From contig NZ_QMEJ01000003.1 of assembly GCF_003390865.1 (NCBI RefSeq), positions 372,001-436,000 on the forward strand: 64,000 nt of DNA. Reading direction: 5' to 3'. The first letter of the stretch is position 1. Every line of letters starts with the position of its first letter. This stretch comes from Tropicimonas sp. IMCC34011 (GTDB taxonomy: Bacteria > Pseudomonadota > Alphaproteobacteria > Rhodobacterales > Rhodobacteraceae). Both the position numbers and the translations under genes were made by a program. Shown in pieces: positions 7,851 through 18,082 of the stretch. Below the pieces are notes generated by a model. That model was not told the origin of the DNA. It saw only the letters and a list, made by a program, of their open reading frames with translations, and made no database searches.

Positions 7851-8241
7851 GGATGCACGGGCGCAAACGGGCGTGGAGGCGGCAATGAGCGGACCCGGAG
7901 ATGTCGAACCGGTAATCGAGGACGGCGTGCGCTACGAGGCGGTGCACTGGGGAAAGGAGCGCGGCTTCGCACAGAACGGCGGCATCGTCGCCGCGCTCGA
8001 TGAGGGAAGCGGCGAAGAGCTGTGGACCGCGGTGATCTACGAGATCGAGTATGGGCCGAAGTCGCCCCAGAAATACGATCGTTTCATCACGCGGATGGAC
8101 CTCGTGGAAGGCGGCGAAGCGCTCAGGATCATGGACGAAAGCGGCGCGGTCCATCGCTTGGATCTTTCGACGAGAAAGGTCGAGACGCTGTCCTCGCCGC
8201 CGCAATCCTCCCCGAAACCGAACCCGCGCAAGCCGACCTGA
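7801..8241 (+). CDS. Small exported protein paired with the M35-like peptidase
   Basis: 146 residues starting at an ATG inside the end of the peptidase gene. The N-terminus is a clear Sec signal (VALLLGLALPWPAWP..ARAQ, cleavage near residue 22). The mature part is predicted to be mostly beta (IVAALDEGSGEELWTAVIYEIEY, ALRIMDESGAVHRLDL) and ends in a Pro/Ser-rich tail. I do not recognise the family. The overlap implies translational coupling; an inhibitor, immunity or accessory role for the peptidase is inference only. A longer in-frame ORF from 7690 would lack the signal peptide and is less likely. Confidence 0.65.
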   Translation: MVALLLGLALPWPAWPEDARAQTGVEAAMSGPGDVEPVIEDGVRYEAVHWGKERGFAQNGGIVAALDEGSGEELWTAVIYEIEYGPKSPQKYDRFITRMDLVEGGEALRIMDESGAVHRLDLSTRKVETLSSPPQSSPKPNPRKPT

Positions 8242-8258
8242 GCCCGGCCGCGATCGAT

Positions 8259-8279
8259 CCGGCGCCGGGCGCGCGCCGG
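8259..8279. terminator. GC hairpin between convergent genes
   Basis: 7-bp stem CCGGCGC/GCGCCGG (8259-8265 with 8273-8279). It lies between the small exported protein and the serralysin, whose stops face each other 62 bases apart. There is no convincing T-tract on either side. Confidence 0.35.
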
Positions 8280-8303
8280 AAAAGCCCGGCCGCGCCCGTT
8301 TCC

Positions 8304-10010
8304 TCAGAGCAGAAAGTCTCCTTCGACCAGCGTATGCGCCCCGGTCAGGTCGATCCGGAAGTCGGCCGCGCCGTCTCCGTCCGTATCGGCGAGAATGCGG
8401 GTGGTCCCGCCCGCCTGTTCGTAGCGCAATTCGCCGGCTGTCCCGGAGAAGCCCGCGCTGCCGATCAGGGTAAAGGCCTGGTTGCCGCCGGTGCCGGTAT
8501 CGGCGTCCAGTCGGCTGATCTCGATCCGGTCCACGCCCGAGACGAAGTCGGTGATCGTGTCGAAGGCGTCCACCCGGCTGTCGCTCGCCTGAAAGTAGAT
8601 GAACCGGTCGCGCTGCGCCGCGTCGCCGCCGCCGGTCAGCGTGTCCGCGCCGGCATTGCCATAGAGTGCATCCACGCCGGTATCGCCATTGAGCGTATCA
8701 TCGCCTGCGCGCCCGTAGAGCCGGTCAGACCTGTGGCCGCCGAAAAAGCGGTTGTCGCCGCTGTCGCCGCGGAACACGTCCGACCATCTTGACCCGCGGA
8801 ATGCCTCGATCCCGTCGAACGTGTCGCCGAGGGCATCACCCCAGACGAACTGACCCCCGCCGAGATCGAGGCCGACGCTGCTTGTCGCCGTCACGTAGCT
8901 TGCCGTGTCGAAGCCGTTCCCGCCGATGATCTCGTCGGCCCCGCCGCCGCCCGTGATCGAGTTGTTGGCGTCGTTGCCGATCAGCCGGTCGTTCCCCGAG
9001 CCCCCGCGCAGGTTCTCGATCACGGTGGAGCGTTCGACGACGAGGGAACCGGTCACTCCCCACGCATCCGAAATCGCGCCCGGTGTGAGGTCCACCACCT
9101 GATCCTCGGTCACGTAGGACAGGTCGAGAAGGTCCCGGCCGCCGGTGTCGAACAGCGTGAGCGTGATATCGTTGCCGCGATAGAGGGCCGTATCCCGCGC
9201 GTCCGCGCCCGACATCTGGCGGAACAGCAGGCCGAGATAGCCGTCCGATCCATTGCCGTAGATCGTGTCACCGCCGCGGATCGTCGTGACGCCGTATAGA
9301 TCCTGGATGGCAGCGATATCCGCCGCCATGGGGGTCACGGCCTTGGCCTTGGCCGCGTCCACGTAGGGATTTTCGGTCTGATGGAAGTAGGACATGACCG
9401 TCATCTGGATGCTGTCGTTGGCGTAATGCGCATCCGTCGAGAAGCTGGCCGAGCCGTTGTAATCCCCAGCATGGCCGAGGCCGAGGGCATGCCCGATCTC
9501 ATGCAGGTAGGTCTGGAAGCTGTGCCGATCGAAGGCGGTGCCGTAGCTGTCCACCCAGCTGTCCGCGACGTTCACCACCGACGTCACGATGCGGCCCGAC
9601 GATGGATAGTAGCTCGACTGCCCGCCCCAGGCGCCCGAATTCTCGTTCGAGAAGGTGATCTGCGCGTTCTTGGAGACCTCAACGAAGTTAATTCCGATCG
9701 TGTCCGACCAGGATTCGAGCGCCATCCGCGCCAGGTCCTTCTGCTCCGTCGGGAGGCTGGTGATGTTTACCGACAGGGAGCCGCCGGGATCGACATCGAA
9801 CGCACGCTTGCCGTATCCGCTCGAATCCCGCCAGTAGCCTTCGGTCAAGTAGTCCGCGATCTGATCGACATTGTAGAACGGCTTTTCGGCGCCCGGCGTC
9901 TCGCTGCCGGTCCCCTCGTGCGGCGGCTCTGCGCAGGGCGGCGGCTTCAGCCCGGACAGATCATCACCTTCGGCGATGGCGATCGCCATCTTGTCGCACA
10001 TGCCGCACAT
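8304..10010 (-). CDS. Serralysin-like M10 metallopeptidase with RTX C-terminal domain
   Basis: Extracellular zinc protease of 568 residues. The metzincin site HEIGHALGLGH is at 170-180 and the Met-turn MTVMSYF follows at 203-209, both as in serralysins. RTX nonapeptide repeats (GGSGNDRL, GRAGDDTL, GNAGADTL) bind calcium, and the C-terminal ~90 residues form the M10_C domain with the extreme tail HTLVEGDFLL that acts as a type I secretion signal. The N-terminus is short and contains a CxxC (MCGMC) rather than a signal peptide, consistent with T1SS export. No T1SS exporter or Inh-type inhibitor is in the window. Its C-terminal half is homologous to that of the divergent gene at 10205. Confidence 0.93.
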   Translation of the reverse strand: MCGMCDKMAIAIAEGDDLSGLKPPPCAEPPHEGTGSETPGAEKPFYNVDQIADYLTEGYWRDSSGYGKRAFDVDPGGSLSVNITSLPTEQKDLARMALESWSDTIGINFVEVSKNAQITFSNENSGAWGGQSSYYPSSGRIVTSVVNVADSWVDSYGTAFDRHSFQTYLHEIGHALGLGHAGDYNGSASFSTDAHYANDSIQMTVMSYFHQTENPYVDAAKAKAVTPMAADIAAIQDLYGVTTIRGGDTIYGNGSDGYLGLLFRQMSGADARDTALYRGNDITLTLFDTGGRDLLDLSYVTEDQVVDLTPGAISDAWGVTGSLVVERSTVIENLRGGSGNDRLIGNDANNSITGGGGADEIIGGNGFDTASYVTATSSVGLDLGGGQFVWGDALGDTFDGIEAFRGSRWSDVFRGDSGDNRFFGGHRSDRLYGRAGDDTLNGDTGVDALYGNAGADTLTGGGDAAQRDRFIYFQASDSRVDAFDTITDFVSGVDRIEISRLDADTGTGGNQAFTLIGSAGFSGTAGELRYEQAGGTTRILADTDGDGAADFRIDLTGAHTLVEGDFLL

Positions 10011-10204
10011 CGTGTGGCTCCCTCGTCAGTTCTCACCCGCTGACGAGGGTGCACCGACAGGTCTGAACGTTTGGCAAAGGTTCCTGCGCCCGGTCGTTCC
10101 GAGTTTTCGAGAATTCGAGCGGTGTTTCACGCCGGTGCCGCGATCCCGGTCCGATCCGCGCCACCCGTGCTCCGCAGGGTCGGCGGATCTTGGAGGCAAG
10201 CCGG
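10011..10204. promoter_or_regulatory. Divergent promoter region of the two RTX genes
   Basis: 194 bases between the starts of the serralysin (minus) and the RTX propeller protein (plus). It presumably holds both promoters. I cannot place -35/-10 elements confidently, and I see no clear palindromic operator. Confidence 0.4.
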
Positions 10205-12409
10205 ATGCAGATTACCTACCACGCGACGCTGATGCCCGCTTCGGGGACGCTGACCGATCGGGTCACGGGGCTGACGCTCTCGGATGGCACGCTTTACGCC
10301 GTGGACGGGATCAACGGCACCATCTCGGGCTGGTCGCTCGGGGGGGAGGCGACCCTGTCCTGGCAGCGCACGCATACGCTGTCGCAGGTGGAGGGCGGGC
10401 GCCCCACGAGGCTCGCCGTCCTCGATATCGGCGGCGATCGGATCGCGATGGGAACGGGAAACTGGCTCGACGACGCACCTGTCTACGGTGTGACCGGAAC
10501 CGGGCAGCTGACGAACCTCGATCCGCTCCCGCTCAACGGCGCGCTGACGGCCGTTGCCACGGTCCAGGTGGACGGGGACCATTACCTGTTCGCCGGCCAT
10601 TCCGGATCGGACGGTATCTTCACCTATCGGCAAAGGCCGGACGGCACGTGGCAGGGGCGTCAGCAGCCTCCGGACGGGGAGATACAAGGGGCGAGCGTCG
10701 ATGCGGTCGAGGTGGTCACGATCGGCGGCACGAACATGGTCCTGTCGCTTTCGTCGGAGACAAACGCGCTGAACCTCTGGAGCATCGGCGACTACGCCCG
10801 CACGACTCTCGTCGGCAGCATCGGCGCGGCGGACGGGCTCGGCATTTCGGGGCCGACCGCGTTGGAGATCGTCGAGATCGGCGGCGAGAGTTACGCCCTC
10901 GTCGCCGCGGCCAATTCGTCTTCCCTGAGCGTCATCCGGCTCGATCCCGGCGGCATGGTTCCAGTGGATCACGTCATCGATGACCTTGGTACGCGGTTTG
11001 CCGGCGTCCAGTCCCTCGGGGTGGTCACGGCGAACGGTCAGGTCTTCGTGGTCGCGGGGGGGGGTGATGACGGGCTAAGCGTGTTCTCCCTCCTGCCGGG
11101 CGGTCGCCTTCTCTTGCGCGCAACGGCCCTGGACGAGGCGGGCACGGCATTGGCTGATATCGGCTCGCTGGCCGGGACACTGGACGGCGGCGTCCTGCGC
11201 CTCTTCGCCGCCGGCTCGGAGCCGGGGATCGCGGAGTTGCGCATCCCCCTCGGCTCTCCCGGTGCGCCGCTTGTCGCAGGAAACGGCGGCGAGACGCTGA
11301 CGGGCGGCGCGGGTGCGGACCTGATCACCGGAGGCGACGGGGCGGACGAGCTCACGGGCGGCGCCGGCGACGACATCCTGATGGACGGCGCAGGCCTCGA
11401 TACGCTCAGGGGCGGGGCCGGCGCGGACATCTTCGTGCTGTCCAAGGACGGAGAAATCGATCGCATCCTCGACTTCGACCCTGACGAGGACAGCCTCGAT
11501 CTGTCCGCTCTCGGACTTCTGCGCAGCGCCGGACAACTCGACATCATTCCGACCGCAACCGGCGCGCGCCTTCTCTTCGGCGGTGAAGAGCTGGTTCTGA
11601 TCAGCGCCGATGGTGGCCCCCTGCAGGCGAGCGACTTTCCCGACGATTGCGTTCTCGGTGCCACGCACATCCCCGTCGTCTGGGAGGATCCACCCCGCAT
11701 CCTCACGGGAACCCCGGGCGACGATCGGCTCGTCGGCGCGGGCGGGGACGATATTCTCGATGGCGGGGCCGGCGCGGATATCCTGATCGGTGGCGATGGC
11801 ACGGACACCGCCACATATAAAAGTGCGACGAGCCAGGTAATCGTCGACCTGCAGAACGATGCCTTCGCGACCGGCGACGCGGCTGGCGACACGTTCGAAA
11901 GTATCGAGATCTGGGAGGCCAGCGACTGGAGCGACCAGCTCCGCGGCGGAAGCGGTGACGATGTCTTCCGCGGCGGCAAACGCTCCGACCGGCTTTACGG
12001 GCGGGGCGGCGACGATGTGCTCGATGGCGGGCAGGGGGCGGATGCTCTCTACGGCAACTCCGGTGCGGATATCCTCACTGGCGGCGGGGATGCGGGCCAG
12101 CGCGACCGTTTCATCTTTTTCGCCGCCACCGACAGTCAGCCGGGGCAGAGCGACACCATCACGGATTTCGTTTCAGGCATCGACAGGATCGAGATCAGCC
12201 GCCTCGACGCAGATACGGGCGTTGACGGAAACCAGGCGTTCGACCTCATCGGCCGTTCGGCCTTTTCCGGCACCGCCACCGAGTTGCGGTATGAATACAT
12301 CGGCGGCGATACCCATGTCCTTGCCGACCTGGATGGGGATGGGCTCGCCGACTTCGAGTTGAAGCTGCTGGGCCTCCATACGCTGGTCGATGGGGATTTT
12401 ATCCTGTGA
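10205..12409 (+). CDS. Secreted RTX calcium-binding protein with N-terminal beta-propeller-like domain
   Basis: 734 residues. The first ~360 are repeated beta-rich units ending in short turns (LYAVDGINGTISGWSLGG, YLFAGHSGSDGIFTYRQ, LSLSSETNALNLWSIGDY, FVVAGGGDDGLSVFSLL), typical of a beta-propeller. Two clusters of RTX nonapeptides follow (GGAGADLITGGDGADELTGG near 370-400; GGAGADILIGGDGTD and GNSGADILTGG later). The protein ends in an M10_C-like domain with HTLVDGDFIL. No peptidase motif is present. ATG at 10205 is preferred because GGAGG lies 8 bases upstream. The last ~200 residues closely match the serralysin encoded divergently, so both probably use the same type I exporter, which is elsewhere. 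Confidence 0.85.
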   Translation: MQITYHATLMPASGTLTDRVTGLTLSDGTLYAVDGINGTISGWSLGGEATLSWQRTHTLSQVEGGRPTRLAVLDIGGDRIAMGTGNWLDDAPVYGVTGTGQLTNLDPLPLNGALTAVATVQVDGDHYLFAGHSGSDGIFTYRQRPDGTWQGRQQPPDGEIQGASVDAVEVVTIGGTNMVLSLSSETNALNLWSIGDYARTTLVGSIGAADGLGISGPTALEIVEIGGESYALVAAANSSSLSVIRLDPGGMVPVDHVIDDLGTRFAGVQSLGVVTANGQVFVVAGGGDDGLSVFSLLPGGRLLLRATALDEAGTALADIGSLAGTLDGGVLRLFAAGSEPGIAELRIPLGSPGAPLVAGNGGETLTGGAGADLITGGDGADELTGGAGDDILMDGAGLDTLRGGAGADIFVLSKDGEIDRILDFDPDEDSLDLSALGLLRSAGQLDIIPTATGARLLFGGEELVLISADGGPLQASDFPDDCVLGATHIPVVWEDPPRILTGTPGDDRLVGAGGDDILDGGAGADILIGGDGTDTATYKSATSQVIVDLQNDAFATGDAAGDTFESIEIWEASDWSDQLRGGSGDDVFRGGKRSDRLYGRGGDDVLDGGQGADALYGNSGADILTGGGDAGQRDRFIFFAATDSQPGQSDTITDFVSGIDRIEISRLDADTGVDGNQAFDLIGRSAFSGTATELRYEYIGGDTHVLADLDGDGLADFELKLLGLHTLVDGDFIL

Positions 12410-12424
12410 TCTGGGAGACAGTTC

Positions 12425-12454
12425 GGGGCGGGCGCTGTCATGGCCGCCCGCCCC
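12425..12454. terminator. Convergent terminator hairpin
   Basis: Perfect 10-bp stem GGGGCGGGCG/CGCCCGCCCC (12425-12434 with 12445-12454) and 10-base loop, between the stops of the RTX gene and the RgpF gene. No T-tract; the symmetry suits bidirectional use. Confidence 0.6.
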
Positions 12455-12459
12455 GCATG

Positions 12460-14313
12460 TCATCCCGTGGCGCCGCGCATGCCGAGCGCTGCCACGACGA
12501 AGGATTTGACGGGCCGCAGCGGACGTTTCGCACCGGGCCAGCGGCGCAGGACCGTGCCGTAGGCCTGTTCCGCGCGCTTGTAACACCGCCAGCGGATCGT
12601 CGAACGGCGGCGTTCCAGCTCATGCACCTGGCCGAGGATGTCCGGTGCGGGAAGCAGGGCGGCGAGCCGTTGGAGCTTGTATTCCAGCTTCGCGTAACTG
12701 CGAGCGGCGGCTTCCGGTGTCATGACGGAAACCGTTCCGTAACCGCGCGATTGCGCGACATAGGAGATCATCCGCTCCTGCACATGCGCCAGCCCGCCAT
12801 CGATGTGATGCGGTTCGGGGTTGTAGTCCGACCAGTCCCACGGCCATTCGAAGATCGGGCGCAATGCGTCGGGCCGGAACCAGTACATCGTACCGTAGGG
12901 CGCAACGGGCGTGTCTGCATCGAGCGGCACGTCGATCCCCATCCGCGTCAGCCAGCCGATCAGAGGACGGCGGTTGTTGAACCAGGAATGTCCCAGCGTG
13001 CCGAAGCCCGAGTGGATCACGGGGGGCGTCACCACGCCGACTTCGGGCTCCGCCTTCATGCGCGCGATCACGTTTCTCACATAGCCGGGCGACGCCACGA
13101 GGTTTCCGAACAGATGCGCCTTGAAGCTTTCGCCGACCTGCGACGGGACTTGCGGCGTGCGCTTGGAATGAAGGCGCAGGGCGATTTCGTGCCGTCCGGA
13201 GAGAGCCACGTCCCGCCAGGTAATGAAGAGGGAGGACATGTCCCGCCCCCGGTTCTGCTCCACCACGCGGACCTCGAACCGATCCGTCTGCAAGCCGCGT
13301 TCGGCGAGGAAGGCCTCGATCCCGTCGCGATTCTCCTCTGTCGCTGTGGTCAGGTAGAGACGGAATGGCACATCGAGCTTCGAGATCAGCGCCCAGAATT
13401 CCGGCATCATCGTCGCGTAGTAGGCGTGGATGAAGACCCCGATCTCCGTGTCGTCCGCTTCATGCTGGGCCTCCCGGGGCAGGATCCACACGCGATCCGC
13501 TACGGCCGCGAAATCGCGCGCACGGACCTTGCGGGCCGCGAACGCCATCGTCGCGGAATGGAGGTCCGGGTCCGCCTCTCGGAGCGTCTCGAGGCTCGAT
13601 GAAAGGTCCATCGCATTCAGATCGGCCAGAAGCGGATCGAGGGTCAGGGTCGCGACGGGCAGGCAGGGCGCCCCGGCCTCGATCAGACGATGGCATTCCA
13701 GCAGACGCGGGTCGGCGCTGTGGAGGATCTCCGACCCGGCGGGAAACGCCACCGGCGTTCCGTTCCGTTCCATGGCACGGGACAGCTCTGCGGCGCAGGC
13801 GAGGAAGTCCTCCCAATGCTGGCCGGTGGGCCGAAGGGCAGTCCAGAACGCCTGGAACCACGGCTGCTCCATCAGTTCCGCCGAAAGGATTGTGTGATCG
13901 AGATACGTCACCCGGTCCGGCAAGCCGCGCCCCAGAAGCCGTGGATCGGCGTCGCTGTCATGCCAGTAGGGCGCGGCGAGCCCGCCGAGCGACGGCGCCG
14001 GGACGGGCTGGCCTGCAATGGGGCCTATGACGTGGGCCCCTGTCAGCAGGACCTGTCCGGACCAGCCCTCGCTCCAGAGTTGAAGCAGCCCCGCCTTGTA
14101 GGCCGCTTCAGGCACCGGCGGCATGGCGTCCGATGCGATAAGGTCGATGGCCGCTCCGCCCTCGATCTCGGGCAAGACCGCGTGCGATCGCCTTACGATC
14201 AGCAGCCGTTGCGCGAGGCCGGACAGGCGTCCGAGGGCGAGGGCGACGTGGGCCGCGTCCTCGCTGCCCGGCGGCAACGCGTAGATGACGGCCAGTCCGG
14301 ATGCCTCAGTCAT
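12460..14313 (-). CDS. Rhamnan synthesis protein F (RgpF)-family glycan protein
   Basis: 617 residues, last gene of the minus-strand glycan operon. The C-terminal ~330 residues contain the RgpF-domain features: IGVFIHAYYATMMPEFW, then VEQNRGRDMSSLFITWRD, LRLHSKRTPQ and YGTMYWFRPDAL. RgpF proteins are thought to be glycosyltransferase-like enzymes extending rhamnose-containing polysaccharides; the exact reaction in this group is not established. The N-terminal ~270 residues are unassigned. It overlaps the sulfotransferase by 8 bases. No signal peptide or membrane helix is evident, so it is probably cytoplasmic. Confidence 0.82.
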   Translation of the reverse strand: MTEASGLAVIYALPPGSEDAAHVALALGRLSGLAQRLLIVRRSHAVLPEIEGGAAIDLIASDAMPPVPEAAYKAGLLQLWSEGWSGQVLLTGAHVIGPIAGQPVPAPSLGGLAAPYWHDSDADPRLLGRGLPDRVTYLDHTILSAELMEQPWFQAFWTALRPTGQHWEDFLACAAELSRAMERNGTPVAFPAGSEILHSADPRLLECHRLIEAGAPCLPVATLTLDPLLADLNAMDLSSSLETLREADPDLHSATMAFAARKVRARDFAAVADRVWILPREAQHEADDTEIGVFIHAYYATMMPEFWALISKLDVPFRLYLTTATEENRDGIEAFLAERGLQTDRFEVRVVEQNRGRDMSSLFITWRDVALSGRHEIALRLHSKRTPQVPSQVGESFKAHLFGNLVASPGYVRNVIARMKAEPEVGVVTPPVIHSGFGTLGHSWFNNRRPLIGWLTRMGIDVPLDADTPVAPYGTMYWFRPDALRPIFEWPWDWSDYNPEPHHIDGGLAHVQERMISYVAQSRGYGTVSVMTPEAAARSYAKLEYKLQRLAALLPAPDILGQVHELERRRSTIRWRCYKRAEQAYGTVLRRWPGAKRPLRPVKSFVVAALGMRGATG

Positions 14314-15133
14314 AGCCGAGCTCGGCCATTTCGGCGCCCCAGCGGGCCTTGAACCGGCCGATCTGATCTTCGGTCAGAAACTCGGCATAGGTCCCGGTGC
14401 GCCGCTTCCAGAAGAACTTGCCGTTCTGCTTCGTGCGGGAATCGGCGCCGCTGAACACGCGTTCGGGGTCGCAGGTCTCGATGCCGAGGAAGGCCGCAAT
14501 CCGGGTGACCTCTTCCGAGAAGTTCTGCGCGAGCCCCTCGTAGGAGAGGATCAGCACGTCTTCCCCGCGCGCCTGCGCGTCCCGGAAGGCCTTGGCGTGG
14601 CTGAACACCGAGCCGAAGACCTTGTTCTGGGGAAAGAGCGTGCCGTGTTCGAGAAAGATCGAGAACAGCGTCTCCATCTCCTCCGCCGTCAGGTCCTCGA
14701 CTTTCGCAAACCGGACCGGAAGGGACTTGCCGGCATTCGGGGAGACGTTCTCGGACACGAAGTTGAGGTAGGACATCAGCACGTCGAGCGGGTGACGATG
14801 GATGTGGATTACCTTGTCGGTCGCGAATTTCTGGCCCCGGTGCTGATGGAGAACGGCCTTGCGGTGGGATTTGTAGAAATACCAGTGCTTGCCCTCGAAC
14901 TCCCAAGGAGAGGCGATGACCGGCCCGTAATGCGTGTCCGTCACGTAGCGTTGCAGAATGTGGGGCCCTGTCGGCATTCCGGTGATCGCGGCGACGATGG
15001 CGCGCAGCCAGGTGTTTCCGCTTTTCGGGAAGGAATAGAGGCCGACCACGGGGCCCGGCGGGTGGCCGCCCCAGAGGTCAACTGCGGTGTCGACAGTAGC
15101 GCTCTCGGGCGCAAGGTTGGTCTGGACGGTCAT
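14306..15133 (-). CDS. PAPS-dependent sulfotransferase
   Basis: 275 residues with the cytosolic sulfotransferase 5'-phosphosulfate loop SFPKSGNTWLR (34-44) and the 3'-phosphate region IHRHPLDVLMSY with a conserved Arg. The FxxRKRTGxW-like end (FFWKRRTGTYAEFL) is also visible. It transfers sulfate from PAPS to a hydroxyl group. Its place among glycan genes suggests a polysaccharide or lipid-linked sugar acceptor, which is inference. It overlaps the GSCFA gene by 4 bases and RgpF by 8. Confidence 0.9.
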   Translation of the reverse strand: MTVQTNLAPESATVDTAVDLWGGHPPGPVVGLYSFPKSGNTWLRAIVAAITGMPTGPHILQRYVTDTHYGPVIASPWEFEGKHWYFYKSHRKAVLHQHRGQKFATDKVIHIHRHPLDVLMSYLNFVSENVSPNAGKSLPVRFAKVEDLTAEEMETLFSIFLEHGTLFPQNKVFGSVFSHAKAFRDAQARGEDVLILSYEGLAQNFSEEVTRIAAFLGIETCDPERVFSGADSRTKQNGKFFWKRRTGTYAEFLTEDQIGRFKARWGAEMAELGYD

Positions 15134-16245
15134 CGGGCGGCTTCCTCGATCAGGGTTTCTTCGCAGATTACGTCGAGCGTCCGGCCAACCTCTGCGGTGA
15201 AGGCATCTTCATCCGAGGGTCCACTGGCGGCTTTGCTCGCGGCCTTGGCGGCGCGACGTGCGGCGGCATCCACATCGGGGGCCGGTCCGCCCGAGCGCGT
15301 GCAGGTTTGCAGGAAGAGGCGCATCACCCGGTCTACCCCTGCAGACTCGACGCTGCGCAGGTCACGGGCGAAGTGGGCGCCCTTCGAGGCGGCGGACGTG
15401 ATGATCTCGTAGGACGGGAAATACCAGCAGCGCTCCACCGTCCGGCTGACCTCCTCCGCGGCGACCCTCAGGGCGGCCTTGGAATAGGTGTTGGCGACGA
15501 GGACGCCGGCATCCTTTCGCGCCGTGGCCGCGAGGGGCACGGGGGACACGGTCACGACGAAGCGCAGGCCCGGGTTCCGTTCCCGCGCAAAGGCGGCGAA
15601 GGCTGCGAAATCGGCGGCCGTCTCGGAGGCCGTGAAGTTGGCGAAGACGTGCCGCGCGGGATCGAATTTCCCGCCGGCAACGCCCGGTGCGAGCCCGAAG
15701 ACCGCTCCGTCTTCGGTGGACATCCAGCCCTCGGTCAGGCCGAATGTGAACACGAAAACGCTGGCGTCTTCGATCATCCGGCGCACGGCCGCAAAATGGC
15801 GCTCCCTGTCTTTCAGGAATGCCGCGCGGCAGGAGAAGCCGCCGGGTTGGATCGCCGGGCGGAAGGGATCGACCAGTGTGCCATCCGCTTGCTCCCAGGC
15901 ATCTTCCTTCGGCGTGAACAGGCCGTAGGCGCGCAGGGCGAGCTGATGGAGCTGGCGGGCCGTGTAGATGTTGCCGAACCGCGCGGAAAAGGTGCCGTAG
16001 TTGAAGGCCTTGGCAACCGGAGGGTCTATCACGGGATGCGCCTCTTCGGTGACGAGGTAGTCGTACCCCGACCGCTGAAGGCGCTGGGCGATATGCTGGG
16101 CGAAACAGCTTCCCGCCGTCGCGATCCTGTCCTCCGGGCCGATGTCGAGGCCCGGCGTGACTTCGGGGTCGGGCAGGTCCGCGGCACGATGCGTGCGGGA
16201 CCAGAAGCAGTGGCCCGGGAGATCGGAATAGGGGTGCTTGCGCAT
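15130..16245 (-). CDS. GSCFA-domain protein
   Basis: 371 residues named for the motif GSCFA, here at 45-49 in RIATAGSCFAQHIA. FGLTEGW and VTVSPVPLAAT follow, as in the GSCFA family (PF08885), which is related to SGNH/GDSL esterases and usually sits in polysaccharide clusters. An acyl-esterase or acyltransferase role on glycans is plausible but unproven. The true start is the ATG at 16245, overlapping the upstream stop as ATGA; a long in-frame extension to 16785 belongs to a shadow of the upstream gene and lacks homology. Confidence 0.88.
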   Translation of the reverse strand: MRKHPYSDLPGHCFWSRTHRAADLPDPEVTPGLDIGPEDRIATAGSCFAQHIAQRLQRSGYDYLVTEEAHPVIDPPVAKAFNYGTFSARFGNIYTARQLHQLALRAYGLFTPKEDAWEQADGTLVDPFRPAIQPGGFSCRAAFLKDRERHFAAVRRMIEDASVFVFTFGLTEGWMSTEDGAVFGLAPGVAGGKFDPARHVFANFTASETAADFAAFAAFARERNPGLRFVVTVSPVPLAATARKDAGVLVANTYSKAALRVAAEEVSRTVERCWYFPSYEIITSAASKGAHFARDLRSVESAGVDRVMRLFLQTCTRSGGPAPDVDAAARRAAKAASKAASGPSDEDAFTAEVGRTLDVICEETLIEEAAR

Positions 16246-16993
16246 CAGGCGGCCCTCCGGTCGTGAGAGGTGCGATCGAGTATTTCGGCGATGAGCTTGA
16301 TGCCGTAGGCGGGGTTCGCATGGGTCGGATCGTCCGCGCGATATCCGGCGCCGAGGTAGCCGTCGTCGAGGCATTCGGCCGGAGGATGGACGATCTGGCC
16401 GCCCTTCCGCTCTGCGGCGTCGGCGAGGATGTCGCTGTAAAGCGCCCATATCTTCAGCCTGGTTGCCGCGGGAGCGATGCCGTACCTGTCGATCCGCTCT
16501 CCGAAGGCCCCGCGATTGGCACGAATATGAGCTTCGTCCGCGACAGGGGGCGGCGGCGCGACGAGAACGGCACGCCCCGGCGCGGCGGCCGCGATCGCGT
16601 TCCAGAACAGAAGGGCCCCTCGCTCGGCGCGGCGCGTGATCGTGGCCCGCATCAGATCGACCGGGATCAGATCGGCGTCCTCGCGCGCGGGCAGTCCGCT
16701 TTCCGGCCAGTCCACGTCGAAGGGGCGGGGATGCTCCAGCATTGCCAAGGCGTTGTATTCGTTGCCCATTGCCGCGCAGATGCACAGGTCGGGCTCGGCC
16801 GTTTCGATGATCCGTGCGATCCTGTCGGCCGTCGCATCGGAGAGGCGGCGATCCTGGCGGTCATCCTCGAAATTCGGCTGAAAGCCGTCGCCGTTCAGGC
16901 GGTGAAACCTCATGTCCACGCCCTCGATCGGCGCCTCTTTCCAGGCGCGTGACAGGGCGGAAAGATGGCTGTGGCCGAATGCAACGATCTTCA

Positions 16994-16994
<1 letters not shown>
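16245..16994 (-). CDS. SGNH-hydrolase-like protein of the glycan operon
   Basis: 249 residues. The start MKIVAFGHSHLSAL carries a Gly-His-Ser-His block at residues 7-10, resembling the nucleophile block of SGNH folds, and DDPTHANPAYG near the C-terminus resembles the DxxH catalytic end. I therefore call it SGNH-like, with the family otherwise unrecognised. The ATG at 16994 overlaps the upstream epimerase stop (ATGA). An in-frame start at 17027 would lie inside the upstream gene and is not needed. Probable acetyl or other acyl chemistry on the glycan; inference. Confidence 0.65.

Positions 16995-18082
<1,088 letters not shown>

Noticed and set aside
8242-8303. Direct repeat AGCCCGGCCGCG on both sides of the hairpin at 8259-8279 as an insertion footprint
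   Set aside because: Repeat is short, GC-only and in a region of generally biased composition; no element lies between.
10081-10204. Palindromic operator around TTTTCGAGAATTCGAG in the RTX divergent region
   Set aside because: The arms are not truly complementary beyond GAATTC.
16246-16785. N-terminal extension of the GSCFA gene
   Set aside because: Lies wholly in another frame of the SGNH-like gene; the ATG at 16245 with ATGA overlap fits the family start.
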